DNA from: Xiphias gladius
Lineage: Eukaryota; Chordata; Actinopteri; Istiophoriformes; Xiphiidae
NCBI RefSeq assembly: GCF_016859285.1
Contig: NC_053422.1
Coordinates: forward strand, 7,268,501 to 7,332,500
Direction: 5' to 3'
Length of the DNA stretch: 64,000 bases
A program made the translations under genes and the position numbers. The notes under the pieces are model-generated. The model saw only the letters and a list, made by a program, of their open reading frames with translations, ran no database searches and had not been told where the DNA came from. Positions within the stretch are counted from its first letter, which is position 1. Each line of letters opens with the position of its first letter. Shown one piece after another: positions 25,901 to 39,322 of this stretch.

Positions 25901-27847
25901 GGATTAAAAAACGAGCAATGCACTGCCCTCCATATACAGTCGCTTTAGAGCTATTAAGTTTTTGGCCCCCTTAAACTGTTGCCCCCCCAGGCTGCTGCTA
26001 TTAGTCAACTTGCATGGTTAAACAGGGTCTAAAAATAACAATAAAAAGAAAATGTGTTTACAGGTCAATGCTTCCACAATTGATGGAGTCAGCCCTCTGT
26101 TCAACGCCTGTACAGTGGGCAGTGTGGCATGCACCGAAATTCTTTTGGAAAATGGAGCAAAACCCCAGAGTCTTGTGTGCCATCCCTCACCCATCCATGA
26201 GGCTACCAGCAAAGGTATACTGCGACTAAATGTTCTGCCACTATATTAGGGAGTTTTCTATTGACTTTTTAAATATATTGTACATCTAAAGTTACTGGCA
26301 GTTAGTTGTCACAAGTAAGTTCAGGTTCAAAGCAATTAATCAAACTTAGCTCGGTCAACTAATACCAATTTTTATCTGTGTTTGCCGCTGATATTCAATA
26401 TCCTGACATTACGTTACCCCTCAATATCTGGTATTTAGCATGACATAAACCGAAATATCATTCTAACTGCTGATAACAACTCGCACACGATCCTGTCTTT
26501 CTTGGTCCTGCATCGGTGTCCTTCGCTGTGCTGTGCAGCCCTTACAAAGAAACACCGTGACAAACAGCGTTAAAAGCAAATCCCGACATGACCTGAGCAG
26601 AAAGCTTGGAGAATAATCTCACATTGTCACTCACTGATTATTCCCTTCACGCTCCATTACTTCCAGGTCATTACGGTTGTGTGGAGGCCCTGGTGACTTG
26701 GGGGGCAGATGTGGACATGGACATTCCTCACCTGGGCACAGCGCTCTATACAGCCTGCGTCTGCCAAGAGCTGGAGTGTGCCAGGAAGCTCCTGAGGGAA
26801 GGTCGGCTCGCAGCACAGTGTGGATCTTTACATCTCCATACAGACGGGAACACATCCCGAATGAACATAGACACACATCCACAACACATACGCAAGAACA
26901 TTTATAGTACGCCGACGAGGAAATACATACACAAACACATATGCACGCACATTAGATTTTAAAAGCTGCTAAAAAAAAAGGCATTTAGACCTTGACTCGA
27001 CATTAAAACTAGGGGAAAGCTCATTGATCAAGCCATTTGTATGCTCGTACTGCTTGTTACCTTTGATTGAAAGTAACAAATTCACACCAACTCTCTCAGG
27101 GCCGTTGAAAGTTATTTCTGGGAAATGTAGGAAACTGTTAGGTACACAAGGGGCAGCTGAGGGAAAGGCAGGCGCATAAAAAATATAAATAAGAAAATGC
27201 AGTCACAAACTAGCTCCCTGATTACAATGATCAGCACATATTAATGGTACTTAACAGCAGAAGTATCTGACTTTGAAGTTTTCTGATTGGACTGTGTCCA
27301 GTATGGATAATCGAATTGTCCTCCACACAGGTGCCAATGTGCAGAAAGGCAAATCCCTGGACTCGCCCCTACATGCAGCTGCAGAGAAAGACTGCACAGC
27401 AGTAGTGAAGCTGCTGCTGGACTTTGGTGCAGACATTAATGCCAGGAACACAGAGTTCCAGAGGCCGGTGGACGTGGCTCCACCCAGCAGTCTAACAGAG
27501 AGGTTCCTACTGGTCTATGAAGGTACTATTGACTCGTGGCTTGGTTTTGTATGCACACTTGGACCTTTGTTGGTACTCCCGTTGTGAAACTTCGCATCAG
27601 TTAGAAGGTCCAGGGTTATATATGTTTCTCCTTATCGGGGCTAATGGGTTTTTGGAAGTAGTCTAAGCATTAATAAGTGATTTTTAAATAAAGGATTTTT
27701 CATGGTCTCATTTCCACAGCTACACCTCGACTGCTGAGCCAGCTGTGTCGTCAGTGCATCAGGAACTGCGTCGGCCGGGACAGACTCCACCTTCTTTCCC
27801 ACCTTCCCCTGCCCAACAGAATGAGGAGCTACCTGCAGTACCAGTGA
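22918..27847 (+). CDS. asb5: Ankyrin repeat and SOCS box protein 5 (7 coding exons, complete)
   Basis: Substrate-receptor subunit of a Cullin-5/Elongin B/C ubiquitin ligase; in mammals it is linked to muscle. Exons: 22918-23122, 24824-24903, 25706-25813, 26064-26214, 26667-26801, 27331-27522, 27720-27847; phases agree and the product is 332 residues (329 in human, as I recall). The N-terminal segment (KPFAAQLSNVYLSILALFCF) is hydrophobic and typical of ASB5. About six ankyrin repeats follow (SPLHEAASQGRLLALRTL; TPLHEACLGDHVACARAL; SPLFNACTVGSVACTEIL; ALYTACVCQELECARKLL; SPLHAAAEKDCTAVVKLL). The SOCS box is C-terminal: LSQLCRQCIRNCVG (BC box) and LPLPNRMRSYLQYQ (Cul5 box). Met at 22918 aligns with the family start; an in-frame Met at 22846 would add 24 residues. 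The exon 5 donor is weak (GAAG|GTCGGC). Confidence 0.96.
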
Positions 27848-28651
27848 CAGGCAGAACGACCACACTGTCTGCCTAAATGGGACTTATAGAAAGACGCCTT
27901 TGACACAAACAGCACATCGACTCCACGGACTCTTTCCACCTTTCATTTTAGCTGCCAGTCAAAGCAGTGAGAGCAATTAATTGAAATTAGTCACAGAGCA
28001 GCCACTGTGTAGCTGGCGGTACCAAGCTGTGTTGAGCTGGCCTGCTTCCCGTGTGTGGATGTGTGGACCTGGATGAATGTGAAGCAGGACTACTGCTAAA
28101 ACAAGCCTGTAGGCTTAGCCTTCCCTGGATAAATTATGACAAGATATACAATAATACCATTTTATTTGCTATTCAGATTTGCAGTGTTTAGAAGATGCCT
28201 TAACAGTTGCAAGAGCTACAAGAGAGTGATGCACTTTGAAAACTTTACATGAGATTATAATATCACATGAATACACAATATAAAGTTTATATGTGAGTAC
28301 TTGTAGTTTTGCATTTGACACCTAATGCATTGCACACTACTAAATAATTAAAATTTGTTTCGAAACCTGGTGCATTCCAAAATCTGTTGTTTTTGCAAAA
28401 TACATATGTGGGCCGTGTTACTACTGTTTGACGCACAGGTGCAGTAGGATATTTACTTATTCAAAAATCTGAAAACAAAAATAGTTGACAAGTTTAAGCT
28501 TGGATTATTGACTACCGACAACTGGAGGACGCTGACCTTATTGGAAAGTCTCAGATGGAAAATATGAGAGGGCGGAGCTATTGCTGAGACAATAGCTATT
28601 ACTGTAGTAATGTTCCTAAGGCAATATGAACCAAATAATCACATGAATAAA
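27848..28651 (+). other. Probable asb5 3' UTR
   Basis: Non-coding sequence after the asb5 stop. The first canonical AATAAA that I noticed is at 28646-28651, giving a UTR of about 0.8 kb; another lies near 28822. It is AT-rich beyond 28.15 kb. Confidence 0.35.
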
Positions 28652-29159
28652 GTGCAGTGTGAAAAAACATTTCATAATATCGAGCCGAGTTTTAATACTT
28701 CTATTGAATTATTTCAGAGTTTCATAATATTACATGTCTGTATTGATAAAAGTATTTCATATTGTTTATTTACTTTAAGTCCACCTATTTAGTATAGTAC
28801 TAGTTAGTATACAAAAATTCAATAAATGGTTTATAACATACTACAATATAGTTGTAAGAAGCTATAAGAACATCTGAAGTGTTAATTAATGCACAGTATT
28901 TGTCAGCCATTATAACTTCTCCAACTGTTTTACTATTTTTTCTTTCAATATCTGTTTATGGACCGGCCTCCGCTTACGGGCTGTCCACAGGAGGAGTTCT
29001 ATGGCTGCTTAAAGCTACATTACAGTGAGCTGTGAACCGCTCATTAAATGTTTTACACACTGCTTATATAGGAGGTGTCCTAAAATAAAGTGCTGCCATG
29101 TACTGTTAAACTGAAGACACTGGAGATGATTGAGATTCTGAAATTCTGTATTAACGCTA

Positions 29160-29660
29160 CAGCCTCTAGAGGGCGGCAAACCGTCTCCGCATTGTGTGTG
29201 TGTGTGTGTGTGTTGCCGCGGGAGCAGGGAAAAGAAGCGTGTCGTCGCCCTGGAAACACAAACAAACAACATTGCAGGCCGCGGTGGCTCGTCGGTTGCC
29301 GTGGGAGGGGGGGGCCTGAGGAGTCGGTTAAGGCTTTTGAATGACCAGCAGCAGCTTCCCTCGCTACACAGCGGGAAAAACGAAATTGGGTCTGCGGGTT
29401 GCGGGTTGCTCAGAGCGGGATGTCGTACGCGCAGGGTCCCAAAACGCCAGGACTGCCAAGGGAAGTCGCGAGGTGGCTGCAGGGCCTCGAGCTGTCACTT
29501 CACCCGAGGAACGTGTGCAGGTGAAGACGCGCCCCTCGTGGGTCGCGCTCCGGCTTCCGTCGACTAACTCACGGCAAACGTATGCGCGCCCCCCCCCGGG
29601 AGCCCAACGGGGGCACGGTTCGCACCTCTGGGTCATTAAAAACCGGGATAAACGTAGCCG
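29160..29660 (+). promoter_or_regulatory. CpG-rich promoter region of spata4
   Basis: A sharp rise in G+C and CpG content around the spata4 first exon, in otherwise AT-rich DNA, with G- and C-runs near 29308-29318 and 29590-29598 and a (TG)n run at 29193-29213. No TATA box is evident. A CpG-rich start fits a broad or germline-enriched promoter, but the function is inferred from composition and position. Confidence 0.5.
29193..29213. repeat. (TG)n microsatellite upstream of spata4
   Basis: About ten TG units within the CpG-rich region, some 200 bases upstream of the spata4 start codon. Confidence 0.9.
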
Positions 29661-32445
29661 AACCCTGAACGTTTCGTTAGCTGGCACGGCTAATGGACCA
29701 ACCTTGATATCTGTATGCTAATGTGAGGCAGCGGTTGAAATCTCATTGCGGTTAAAACATAGGTGAGCTTACAAAATGTCGGGGGGGGGGGGATTACATT
29801 TTCAACCAAATTTAACCCATTTTTAGCCTCGGTACACATCTAATAGCGAGCTATAGGACTGTTGATCTGGACACACCTCTAGTGGGTTTATCATATCTTG
29901 GTAGTCAGGGTATTTTAATTTAAAAACATCCAATACTCGTCTTGAGTAGGTGACCCTGCCACATTTAACACTGGGAAAAGTCTCAGTTACAGGAGTGTCC
30001 TGTCCTGTAGCAGACTTAAGATGAAATAAATATAGTGCGAAGAGAACAGTCGTGATCCCAAAAAAGGACCGCGTGTGATCCTTTAAAAAAATAAAAATAA
30101 TAATAACAGCAATAAATACACCATAACAAGGAATACAGAAAAACAGCTGCTTTCCAGTGCTGCCAAGACAGCAAATTGTTCAAAGTGCCAAAAGGAAATA
30201 TACTCAAAAGTCTGTTCTCCTGACTTTTTATCTCCAGAGATTTTTCTAGTGGTTACCTCGTGGCAGAGATATTTTCTCGTTATTACCCCCAAGATTTTCT
30301 GGTGCATTCATATGACAAAGGAACATCACTTTCTGCCAGGCAGAGGAACTGGAGCCGGATAGAGCGGGTAAGAGGAGGAAAACATCAAAAAATAAAATTG
30401 GGTTTTTCTGGGATGGGGGGGGGGGTCTCCTTGTTTATTCAGTTCAGTTGGCATGTGGTTTCAATTAATTTTCCGTGTGCAGCGTGTACGTGAGGGATCC
30501 TCTTGAAGTTCTTGCTTTGAGCCAGATAATTACCGAAACTGTTCGTTGTCCCAGTCTCTACAGAAGCGGAATCTGCACTTGACGAAGGAGGCTGTCGATG
30601 CAACCGTCCACTGTAAGCCAGGAGCAGCCGAGCTGTTGGTGCAGGAGGTTTACACTCTTTTAACTAACAGGAGGTAAGGGCCGATCGGGAGCAGGGCAGG
30701 CAATTTAAATGGTTCCAGGCAGAGTCCAAAATCCACGAGGTAATTACTTAATTTAACCAGACAGGTTTATATATAACATATTACATATCCCTGGAGGTTA
30801 AAATAAGCTAACAAGTTTCCCGTTTTGTTTTTGTTTTGTGACATTACTCTGATTTGAAAAGTGCTGACGCACCTCCCGGGAATGTATTACGTACACAAAA
30901 CTATATAAGTGTAACCTTCCTGTGACACTGTCACAGGGTTCACTGTTACATGCTCAGATTTCTGTTACTACCGATGTTTCTTGAAAGATCAGGGACACTG
31001 CTATTGCAGCTTACACACATCCCTGCCTAATATTCTAACTGAAAATGAAAGGATGTTGATACTGGAAAATGACTGTAGGTGGGTCAAGAAGATATTTTAA
31101 AAACACCCCACTAACTGTTTTTTTTTTAGTGCACTTGAACCCAACTAAACAGTGAAAACATAACGGAAAAGGATGCAAGTCAGTTGGTACAGAGCGGTAG
31201 ACAGCAAACTTGCACAAATGTAAAAATGATACAGACACAAATTCGAAACAGATACAAATATAAACAATAGATTCCTGTACATGATATTATTCTTTATGAG
31301 TCTCCCCTCTCAGTATCAGGGATGTTGAGGGCCCAGAGTCAGACTTCACCGACCAAGGGTACCAGGAGCTGCTGCCCACACTGGCCCGCTCCACGGCCTC
31401 CAGAGCCATCAAGAACAACCTGAGGATAACAGAGGTCATGGCTAAGCCCGACATCAGCACAAACCGGAGGAAGGCGGAGGTCATCCTCCACAAGCACCTG
31501 GAGCGCAAAGCTGCGGAGAGGACTCTCAACCCCGGTGGGTCAACCGGGGGGATTAGAGAGACACTTTTGGGGCCGGGGGGCGCAAATATAGGGTGCTATC
31601 ACAGCTTTTTTATCTTTCCTCTCTTGATCTGAATTACTGTATGTCGGATTAAGGAACACCGCCGCCCTGCGCTTCGCTATGACAATGACGCAACAGTTGT
31701 AAACACAAGCCGCATGGGCTGACACGGTCTGACATATCGCTGGCGTACTGAATTGAGAATATGGGGTTAGATATAAGAACTGCGTGATCTACGGCATAGA
31801 AAAGGACATTTGATAGTTCAGAAGCGAAATTTCTCTGAATGTGACAGGAGTCGGCCAATTCTGACCATTTTTCTTTTGTTGGGTGACAGCAGGATGTTTT
31901 AAAGTGAAGCCTAATCTGGCTCGAGTGGCAGCCAAAAATCTTTTACCATCCAGCCGGGGTGATGAGTGCTTTGAAAGCCCTTCATCTGCAGGCACCGCAT
32001 CAAGTAAGTGTCAAGTCCTATATTCTCTCTCCACAGTCATCAGCAGAGATTATTGATTCTGATAAGATGTGCTCAACAACAGTTGCTTCCAGAAAAACTC
32101 CCTTTAACAAAGAATAACTGTGTTGTGGCTCTGGGCTCATTTTTACATTTTCTCTGAGAGGGGAAGACATAATATAGTAATATACAGTAATATTTTACTC
32201 CTCTGAGGTAGTATGCCATTCGAAGGCTGTATTAAGGGTGCGATGGCAAAGTGAATTCATACCGGGCGCACAGAACAATTTTGATTTATTGAAGTAAATG
32301 TAATTGCAGATGCACTTAACGACTCTATTTTCCAATGTCTTATGTTCTAGAGTCTTGCTCCTTGTCATCATGCAGTGGAGCTGCTGTTTCCTTTAAGGAG
32401 GTAAAGGTGCGTCAGCCTGTGAGACGCTCCCTGGTTAACTATTAA
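29420..32445 (+). CDS. spata4: Spermatogenesis-associated protein 4 (6 coding exons)
   Basis: CH-like (calponin-homology related, SPEF1/CLAMP type) domain protein, testis-enriched in mammals and thought to act with microtubules or cilia. Exons: 29420-29520, 30238-30367, 30555-30673, 31314-31534, 31893-32003, 32351-32445; phases agree, giving 258 residues. The domain begins at the N-terminus (REVARWLQGLELSLHPRNV, then DFSSGYLVAEIFSRYYP and YDKGTSLSARQRNW), followed by LLVQEVYTLLTNR; the second half (ARSTASRAIKNNLRI, ILHKHLERKAAERTLNPG) is basic. The human protein, about 305 residues as I recall, has a longer leader before this domain, so this copy is N-terminally short unless an upstream exon exists. 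Met 29420 is the only good in-frame start near the first splice donor. It follows asb5 on the same strand, as in mammals. Confidence 0.93.
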
Positions 32446-32492
32446 AGAAAACTGAATGGAGATCTGTGCTTTAATATTGTAATGTATGTGTC

Positions 32493-32513
32493 TGTGTGTG
32501 TGTGTGTGTGTGT
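32493..32513. repeat. (GT)n microsatellite after spata4
   Basis: About ten GT units just downstream of the spata4 stop codon, probably in its 3' UTR. Confidence 0.85.
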
Positions 32514-35500
32514 CACTTGTATTTTTATGGTTTCCACATTAATTCAAATCAAAGCCTATTTTGAACTTTTACGCCACACAAGTATTTACTAGATATAATT
32601 TGTTTTGAAAATCAGATTACGTCACTGTTTGTCCGGGTTTTATGTAATGTTACAGTGGTACCATCATGTTTGGACTATGCCCGTTTGCACCAGTAGGTGG
32701 CAGCTTGGGGTCTTTAGCAGAGTTCTCCTTAATGGTTTTTGAGACTAAAATCCAGTGCTGTACCAGTGGAGTACCATTGAAGAAAAAAAAAAAAAAAAAG
32801 AGGAAATAAACCAGTGTATGCAACAAATATTGACCTGCCTTACAGTTACTTCACTAAGTACTGAATCTGCCTCTTCCTTACAGACCTCATTCTCAATCTG
32901 CATTCTTAAAAAAAAAAAAAAAAAAATCAGCCACCTGCCAAATGCTGGTAAATTTATTCTGTAGCTCATTACATTCTCTGCGGTAGGTGCCACCCTAGGT
33001 AAGAAATCCTGAGAAGTGATTTCTAAATTGGCTTGCTAAATGTAGGAAATAACCAGTCACTGTGACATGTAGAAAAGAAAGCTTTTTCACGTCTTGTTTC
33101 TCAATGACTGATGTTTCAAATTGTCCAGCTCTCGGTTGAATACATTTCATTTCAGCACCTACAGTATATGGATCGGAATGATGAATCACTGGCTTTGACT
33201 TTCAGGGGCGTTGATGACCAAAAGCAAATGGTGTTGTCTCTCTCTGAGGATGTCAGGAAAACTTATAACAATTTAATACATGGTACCATGACTTAAATGT
33301 GCTGACACATCTTCATGTGCCACCATAAATCCCATACCCCTGATGATGATTGCATAACTGTGTCTGTGCTGTCACTGTTTTTGAAGGGATGTGAAGGAAA
33401 AAAAACTTGGATTACATCACTGGCAGTGTGCATACTGGAAGAAGAGGGGAGATTTTCATTCTGTTTTTAATCCTACTTAATTTCTGTGCATCCCGAGGGA
33501 CCAAATACTTAATGCTTCTCCACTGATTTTAACATAACACAGCCTGATATTTTAGCTAGAAAACTACAGTTTAATTTTAAAATGGATACCGGTTTTGTTG
33601 GATGGATATTGGATTACTTAGATCCCTGTTTGTCAGCGTTAAGGGCACCGCATGTTGTGCCCTTTCGCTGAATCACCTCAGGGCTGTGTTCTGTTATCTT
33701 ATCTGCACATACTGTACACCGACGGCTGCAGAAGTTTCTACCCTGACAGATTTTTATGTTTTTAATTATTTAGTAATTGTGGGCCAGTTACAAGAGACTA
33801 AATCTGCTCATAGGTTGGTGGTTGATGATTTTGTTCAGGCGTGCAACCTCAACTTCTTCTACCTTAATTTTTGCAAAATTAATTTTCCTTCATGGGTAAA
33901 AATAACTATAATAGTTAAAAAGTTAAATATAAAAGTTGAAGCTGAAATTATTTAGTTCTAAAGCGTCTTGACTCCCTAATCTCCTAAAAGACAAATAAAA
34001 ATACAAATGGGCATAAATGCGCAAACACACACATATCAGCTGTATTCGATTTATTTAACAAGTATGGATGTTTTTAAGCAAATGTATTCTTGAATTTTAG
34101 TGCTTACTCTGTTGGACCTTTCCTCATTTAAAATTTATAAACCTGTGCGAAGGTATAAATGAAATACCGGCACTCATTTGCTTTATGGTGACTGCTGGTT
34201 TTATATTATCATTTGCAGCTATGTACATAACTGTGACATACCAAAAGTGCAATATATAGTTTTCACCCCATTGGCAAGGGATATAGTTTGCTCTATATAA
34301 AAGAAATACAGACTTAATAGACTGGTACTCTTAAGAGCGTAGAGCACTTTAACCTTGCTTAATTTCTGAATTAATCCCAAGTAATATACACCTGTGAAAT
34401 CTGTGGCTGATGGTTGGTCAACAAAGATCTATGAACCTTTGCAAAATAAACAGTCCTCTTTTTTGTGTTTATTTTTGTATTCTTAGTAAGGAACGTTATT
34501 TAGGTTTTTTCTAGCGCCAAAGCCACTCGGATTCACTCAGAACGACATCACTCTGTTGGCCCCAAATCTCCAAGCCTTCATGGTTGCTCAGTGTACAGTG
34601 CAATTGAGCTGCGAAGCTAGTGAAAAACAGATGACAGGACGATAAGTGCTTCTGGCTGACTGCCTGGCTTCTCATGTGGTCTGAGGGGCTGGGCTTTCAA
34701 TAGAGCGATAAGACAATGCTGTAACGATATGATCTTCACAGCCTCAACAGAATATTAGCGACACATGACCCTGAGATTTAACGCTGCCGTAGCGACAGAT
34801 TCGAGTTTGCCTCTCCAACTGTTGTGGAAGAGAGCAGCATTTGGGTCAACTGCAAAAATCAAATACAACGGCTAATATTCCACGCTGAACAAAATTTTGT
34901 AACGTAACACTTTGTTTCAAAATCAGTCTATCAATGACAGAGTACGTGTGGATATCTCAGATTTGAACAAATCCAACAGCTTATGATATATCCAATGGTC
35001 TCTGTGAAATCCTGTTTCCATGGTAGTCACTGGCTGGTAAAGCCTCTTTCCCTGCCTCCCTCGGTGGAGCTGTAAAACCTGACCTCCTTAATCTTTCAGT
35101 GTCTTTTGATTTCCCTCAGCTTGACTGGGCGTGAACACACAGCAGCACTTAAGATGGAGAGCGTGGTTGCCTGTTGATTTCTGCAGGCGCTGGGCGATGA
35201 GCATCGGAATTTGGGATTCGATCCTCACATTTGGCTATATTGGTCTATACTGAAAATCCAGACCGCGAGGTACAACTAGAGTCAGAGGCAAGTGATATGA
35301 TCTAACTGTACTGTATAATAAAGGAATAGCCAGAGTACTGATATGTTCCTTTTTTATAATGCAAAATAAATTATACTGAAAACACTAATCATAATCAGTG
35401 AAATTAGCTGCTTTACGTAAAGAGCACTGGCCAGGGTTACAGGGTGATGTTTATATTTATTCTACATCTGCACGACTCTCCCGCTGAACAATATCTAGGG

Positions 35501-35638
35501 CCCGGTTGCTATGGCAACTAGCAAGCCCATACTGGAGAGCAACCAGGAGACATTATTAAGCTTCTTTGGCTCCTTCTGTTGGTCATGAGCACAGGCAGTA
35601 GGATTTCTAACTGCATATGCATGCGCACACAAAAAAAT

Positions 35639-35666
35639 GTGTGTGTGTGTGTGTGTGTGTGTGTGT
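35639..35666. repeat. (TG)n microsatellite
   Basis: About 14 TG units, preceded by an ATGCATGCGCACAC stretch of alternating purine and pyrimidine. Confidence 0.9.
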
Positions 35667-38189
35667 CTGCGCACCAGCGCATTCATTTGAGATGATAAAC
35701 ACACACCTACATTTCCTGTTCACAACACAGATAACAGTTGCGATGAAAACCGGAGATGCCAGCGAACCGACGTTAGAAACCAAGGAAGCCTAAAATGCTC
35801 TAAGAAAGTGTTTCACCATCTGCCGATTTTTCCTATCGGCGTGACGGTACCCACAGTGTGAGGGAAGCTCTAGGGGGCGAAGGCAAGGGGGTGCAGCGGG
35901 AGGAGGAGGAGGGGTCAGCGCCTTGCTAGAAGCACAGACAGGAACTCGACTAGCCAGTGGGGTTATTGTGAGGCTTTGTAAGCTATGGATTCCCCGTGAA
36001 AAAAGCCCTCCCCCCAATCCCCCATAGCAAATCTCCCACCCTTATTAACAAAGCCACAGCAAGCTAGTGTGTGGCCATGTTATCCAGGCCAAGGGTGGGG
36101 CACGTTGTACGTTGGCATGCACACAAACGTGCGAAAAGTCATGTGCATGTCAGATTGTGATATTTATATACATTTAATCAGTATCCACTGGTGAGCTGCT
36201 TTTATTTATTTACATATTTTCAATCTAGTTATAATACATTAGTCACTAACAATCTGCTGTCCCTTATTTTTTAAATTTTTAAATCCTAGGAGATCAAAGA
36301 TAATTAAGTGCAAATGAGTATTTTTTTTTTGTGCCACATTCAAACAATACCACTTAAATATTAAAACATCCATTAGATTGGAACACAATTCAGCCTTCAC
36401 CAAAAGACTTCAATTCATTACTTCTATTTACAGTTTTTAAAATCTTCAAGAGCAAAACTCGTAATGAAAGAATTTAATGTTTTTTGTCAAATAAGAGTTT
36501 AGATCAGAAATATTCGATCCAAATTGAAGAACAGTACAGAGAAAACACAATGGGCTTGTATTTCAGTTGCTTTTTGGTAATAAATTAAAGTGACAAGGGA
36601 TAAATAAACAACTGCTCCTGTAAGCCAAACACATTTCAGCAACCCAAATTCATCAGGTTACTACGCAGGGGAATAGTGGAGAACTGTCTTTTGAGTCAAA
36701 AGCAAGAAAGGTATTTAGTCTTTTGTTTACTTAAAGCACTCACACAACAACCCACAGTAGATTGTATCTTGTCAAGTGATCAAGTTGATTATATCTCAAC
36801 AACACTATTTAGTAAAATGACTCACTGAAACACAGAATGTTCAAAGTGTGCATTTAGACCAAATACAGTCGGAGTTCGCCTCAAACTCTGCTGTGTTCAC
36901 TTGTGGTTTAGTTTGTTTGAGCAGGAGAATTAATGAAATTTGAATGTGAATGAGACCAAATTATATCACAAAATATAATTAAAAACTACAGTAAATGACC
37001 ACACGTGATAAAAGGTGAAATGTGTACACAGAGACTGATGTGGACTGATATCCAAAGCAACCCAATAGCTTAAGTTATGCTAGCAACAACTTTTCTCAAT
37101 AAAATAAAAATAAAATTAAGGGTGTTTTTTTACTAGTATTTTTTATGCTTACTAGTTTAACCACTAAAGGCATCGACAGAATGAGGCAGAAAAGTCAATA
37201 AACCTTGGATCATTTTACAAAAATTGGAAACATTTGTTTTTATTCCCCCACAGTGCTATTGTGATAGTACGGTTTTGTGGACTCTATTCATGAGTCTACC
37301 TAGTTCTCGTGCCTGGGGCCTACGTTGCTATCAGTTTGCAAATAACACAACATAGAAAAACATTTGTTTCTTTTCCCCCATTATGGGTGGACCAAGAATA
37401 TTTCAGGACACAATCTTAAAAGATGAAAGCTATATGGATGTAGCCAACTATTTTTCGGAATTTTGTTGACCAGAAGTAGGAGCTCCATCCTGTTGCGGCG
37501 CGGGATAAGGCGGGAAAAGCAGCGGATAGTCCCCTAATGAGCTGGAAGTCGAGTCCAGGCTAGCTTGATCCGGTTCAAAGTGATGAACTATCCAACCCAG
37601 CAACAAACCGGCAGCGCCATCCTTCAGTCCATGCCAACGGCATGGCTAATAAAAAGCTAAGCTGCTAAATTAAAGTAAAGAGATACTCAGTGGACACAGG
37701 AGGTTAGACCATTTGGTTGGGCAATATGCGACAAGAAGCCTAATTAAATTATTAATTAAAGATATTACATTAGGCAATGAAACATTAATCAAGCATTACA
37801 TTTTAACATGAATAATTTAATACATTAATTTTGGAACATTATCATTACCATAAACCATAAAAGATGAGATTGTGCTGTTCTTCAAGAAAGCCTACGAACG
37901 CAGCTGTCAGACTTCCTTTAATTGGGGCAGATATATACTCTAGGACAAACAGCAAGTTAAAGGCTGAGGAAAAGACAACTTTCAGTATGTTTAGGTGTCA
38001 GTAAAGCTCCAGGTCGTCACCATCCATTACTTTGACACTTCGTTCTGATCTGTTCAATCATAAACTTTCAATGCACCGTCCATCCCTGTATTGTGCACAT
38101 CTATTTTAGCTCAGGTGTTTACCTACTATTGTTCTCAGAACTCATTCTTGCCTCTTTCTTGACTGTTTTCCAGTTCTCTGCCGCAGCAG

Positions 38190-38345
38190 AAGCTTAATTT
38201 CCCCACAGGGATCATTAAAGTTTTATCTAATCCACCTGTCTGATCATCCATCCATTCAGCCATCTGTCTGTACTTCAATTCAAGTCAGATTTTATTTAAA
38301 CAGTGCATTTCATCCCACAGCAGTTGAATGTGCTTCAGTGATTTT
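38190..38345 (+). mobile_element. LINE 3'-tail and adjacent retroelement fragment
   Basis: CTTAATTTCCCCACAGGGAT followed by CATTAAAG (38193-38220) closely resembles the conserved 3' end of teleost LINEs that finish AATTTCCCCnnGGGGATnAATAAAGT before a short-unit tail; degenerate CATCCATC units follow. Immediately after, 38275-38345 (TTTTATTTAAACAGTGCATT ... TTGAATGTGCTTCAGTG) resembles another common fish repeat. Both were recognised from memory and are heavily truncated, with no reverse transcriptase remaining. Confidence 0.5.
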
Positions 38346-39288
38346 CCAATTATTGCTCTATGCCTCCCATCTACTTTCATTATTCTGCTGGTTTTCCTTT
38401 GGCTTTGGTCTTTATCAGTGTAAGGTTTTAGCCACACAGTTCTGTGTGTACTGTATTTTAGTTAAGACACGCATTTCAGACAGTAAAACGTTGACAAATT
38501 CACTGTCACATTGCTTGCTACTCTTCTTCACTTCTGCGCAACCTTCCGACATGATACGTGAAATGATATTCAATATGGAATTTAACACGGAAGTCTTCTT
38601 GTACACTGTAGACATATTCGACTTTTTAACAGTCTATCAACGACCCAATGCACATCTACCAAAATGTCAACTTTCTGGGAAATCAACAAAAGCAGCAACC
38701 CATTGGCTGCCCGAGGACTTTCATGAGATCATGAGCTGTAAAACCTCAGCCCATAAGCAGACCACGTAATCCTGATTTGAAATCTTAAATTCAACAAAAG
38801 TCGGCAATAACTTGCTTATGCAGTGTCTGTCTACACATACATTGTGCATTTACATGATAAGAATCCAATGAAGCCTCCTTGGTGATCGTATAATTGAATC
38901 TGTATGACTAACAAGATTAGGAGAATCCCACTTTGAAATCAGAAGTCCCCCCTCCCTTATTTAAGGAAAGGTTCAGTTAATGCAGTAGAGCTGCTGCCAC
39001 TGTGTGGGGGGGGGGCTCAGGCTCAACCATTCTGTCCGAGAGCTGGGGGTGTTTAGGGTGGACTGGGTAAGGAAGGGTAACGCATTCATGAACACCCCTT
39101 CCTTAATATGACACAGTCAGAAGATCTAGATTCACTGCTCAGTCCATCCTCCAGTGCTGCTTAGTGTTTTAGTTCCACATTTTTCACACACACCTCTCTT
39201 TTTCAACTGCATACCCCTCTGTCACAAATGTGCTTTCGTGCCAACCACAGAGACCACCCTCTGTTCCCTCCAGCCCCCCTACTCCCTT

Positions 39289-39322
39289 CCTCCTCCTCCT
39301 CCTCCTCCTCCTCCTCCTCCTC
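39289..39322. repeat. (TCC)n repeat upstream of gpm6a
   Basis: About eleven TCC units about 300 bases upstream of the gpm6a start codon, in a pyrimidine-rich stretch that continues as CACCACCACAAG. It is probably in the promoter or 5' UTR. The poly-Leu and poly-Arg open frames over it on the two strands are artefacts of the repeat. Confidence 0.9.

Larger units (their letters stand above)
32446..39285. other. Gene-poor region between spata4 and gpm6a
   Basis: No recognisable exon on either strand across about 6.8 kb. The first few hundred bases should be spata4 3' UTR; an AATAAA lies near 32804. The longest open frame (38338-38769, plus strand, 143 codons) overlaps an old repeat and resembles no family that I know. 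Less AT-rich patches near 34500-34760, 35860-35990 and 37480-37640 could be non-coding regulatory sequence for gpm6a, but nothing in the sequence proves it. No wdr17 exon is visible here, although mammals carry WDR17 between SPATA4 and GPM6A. Confidence 0.5.

Noticed and set aside
33111-33296. 61-codon frame downstream of spata4
   Set aside because: Short, unlike any family that I know, and without convincing splice sites.
38338-38769. 143-codon plus-strand open frame between spata4 and gpm6a
   Set aside because: Its start overlaps a retroelement fragment, it has no recognisable domain, and its composition is like the surrounding AT-rich DNA.
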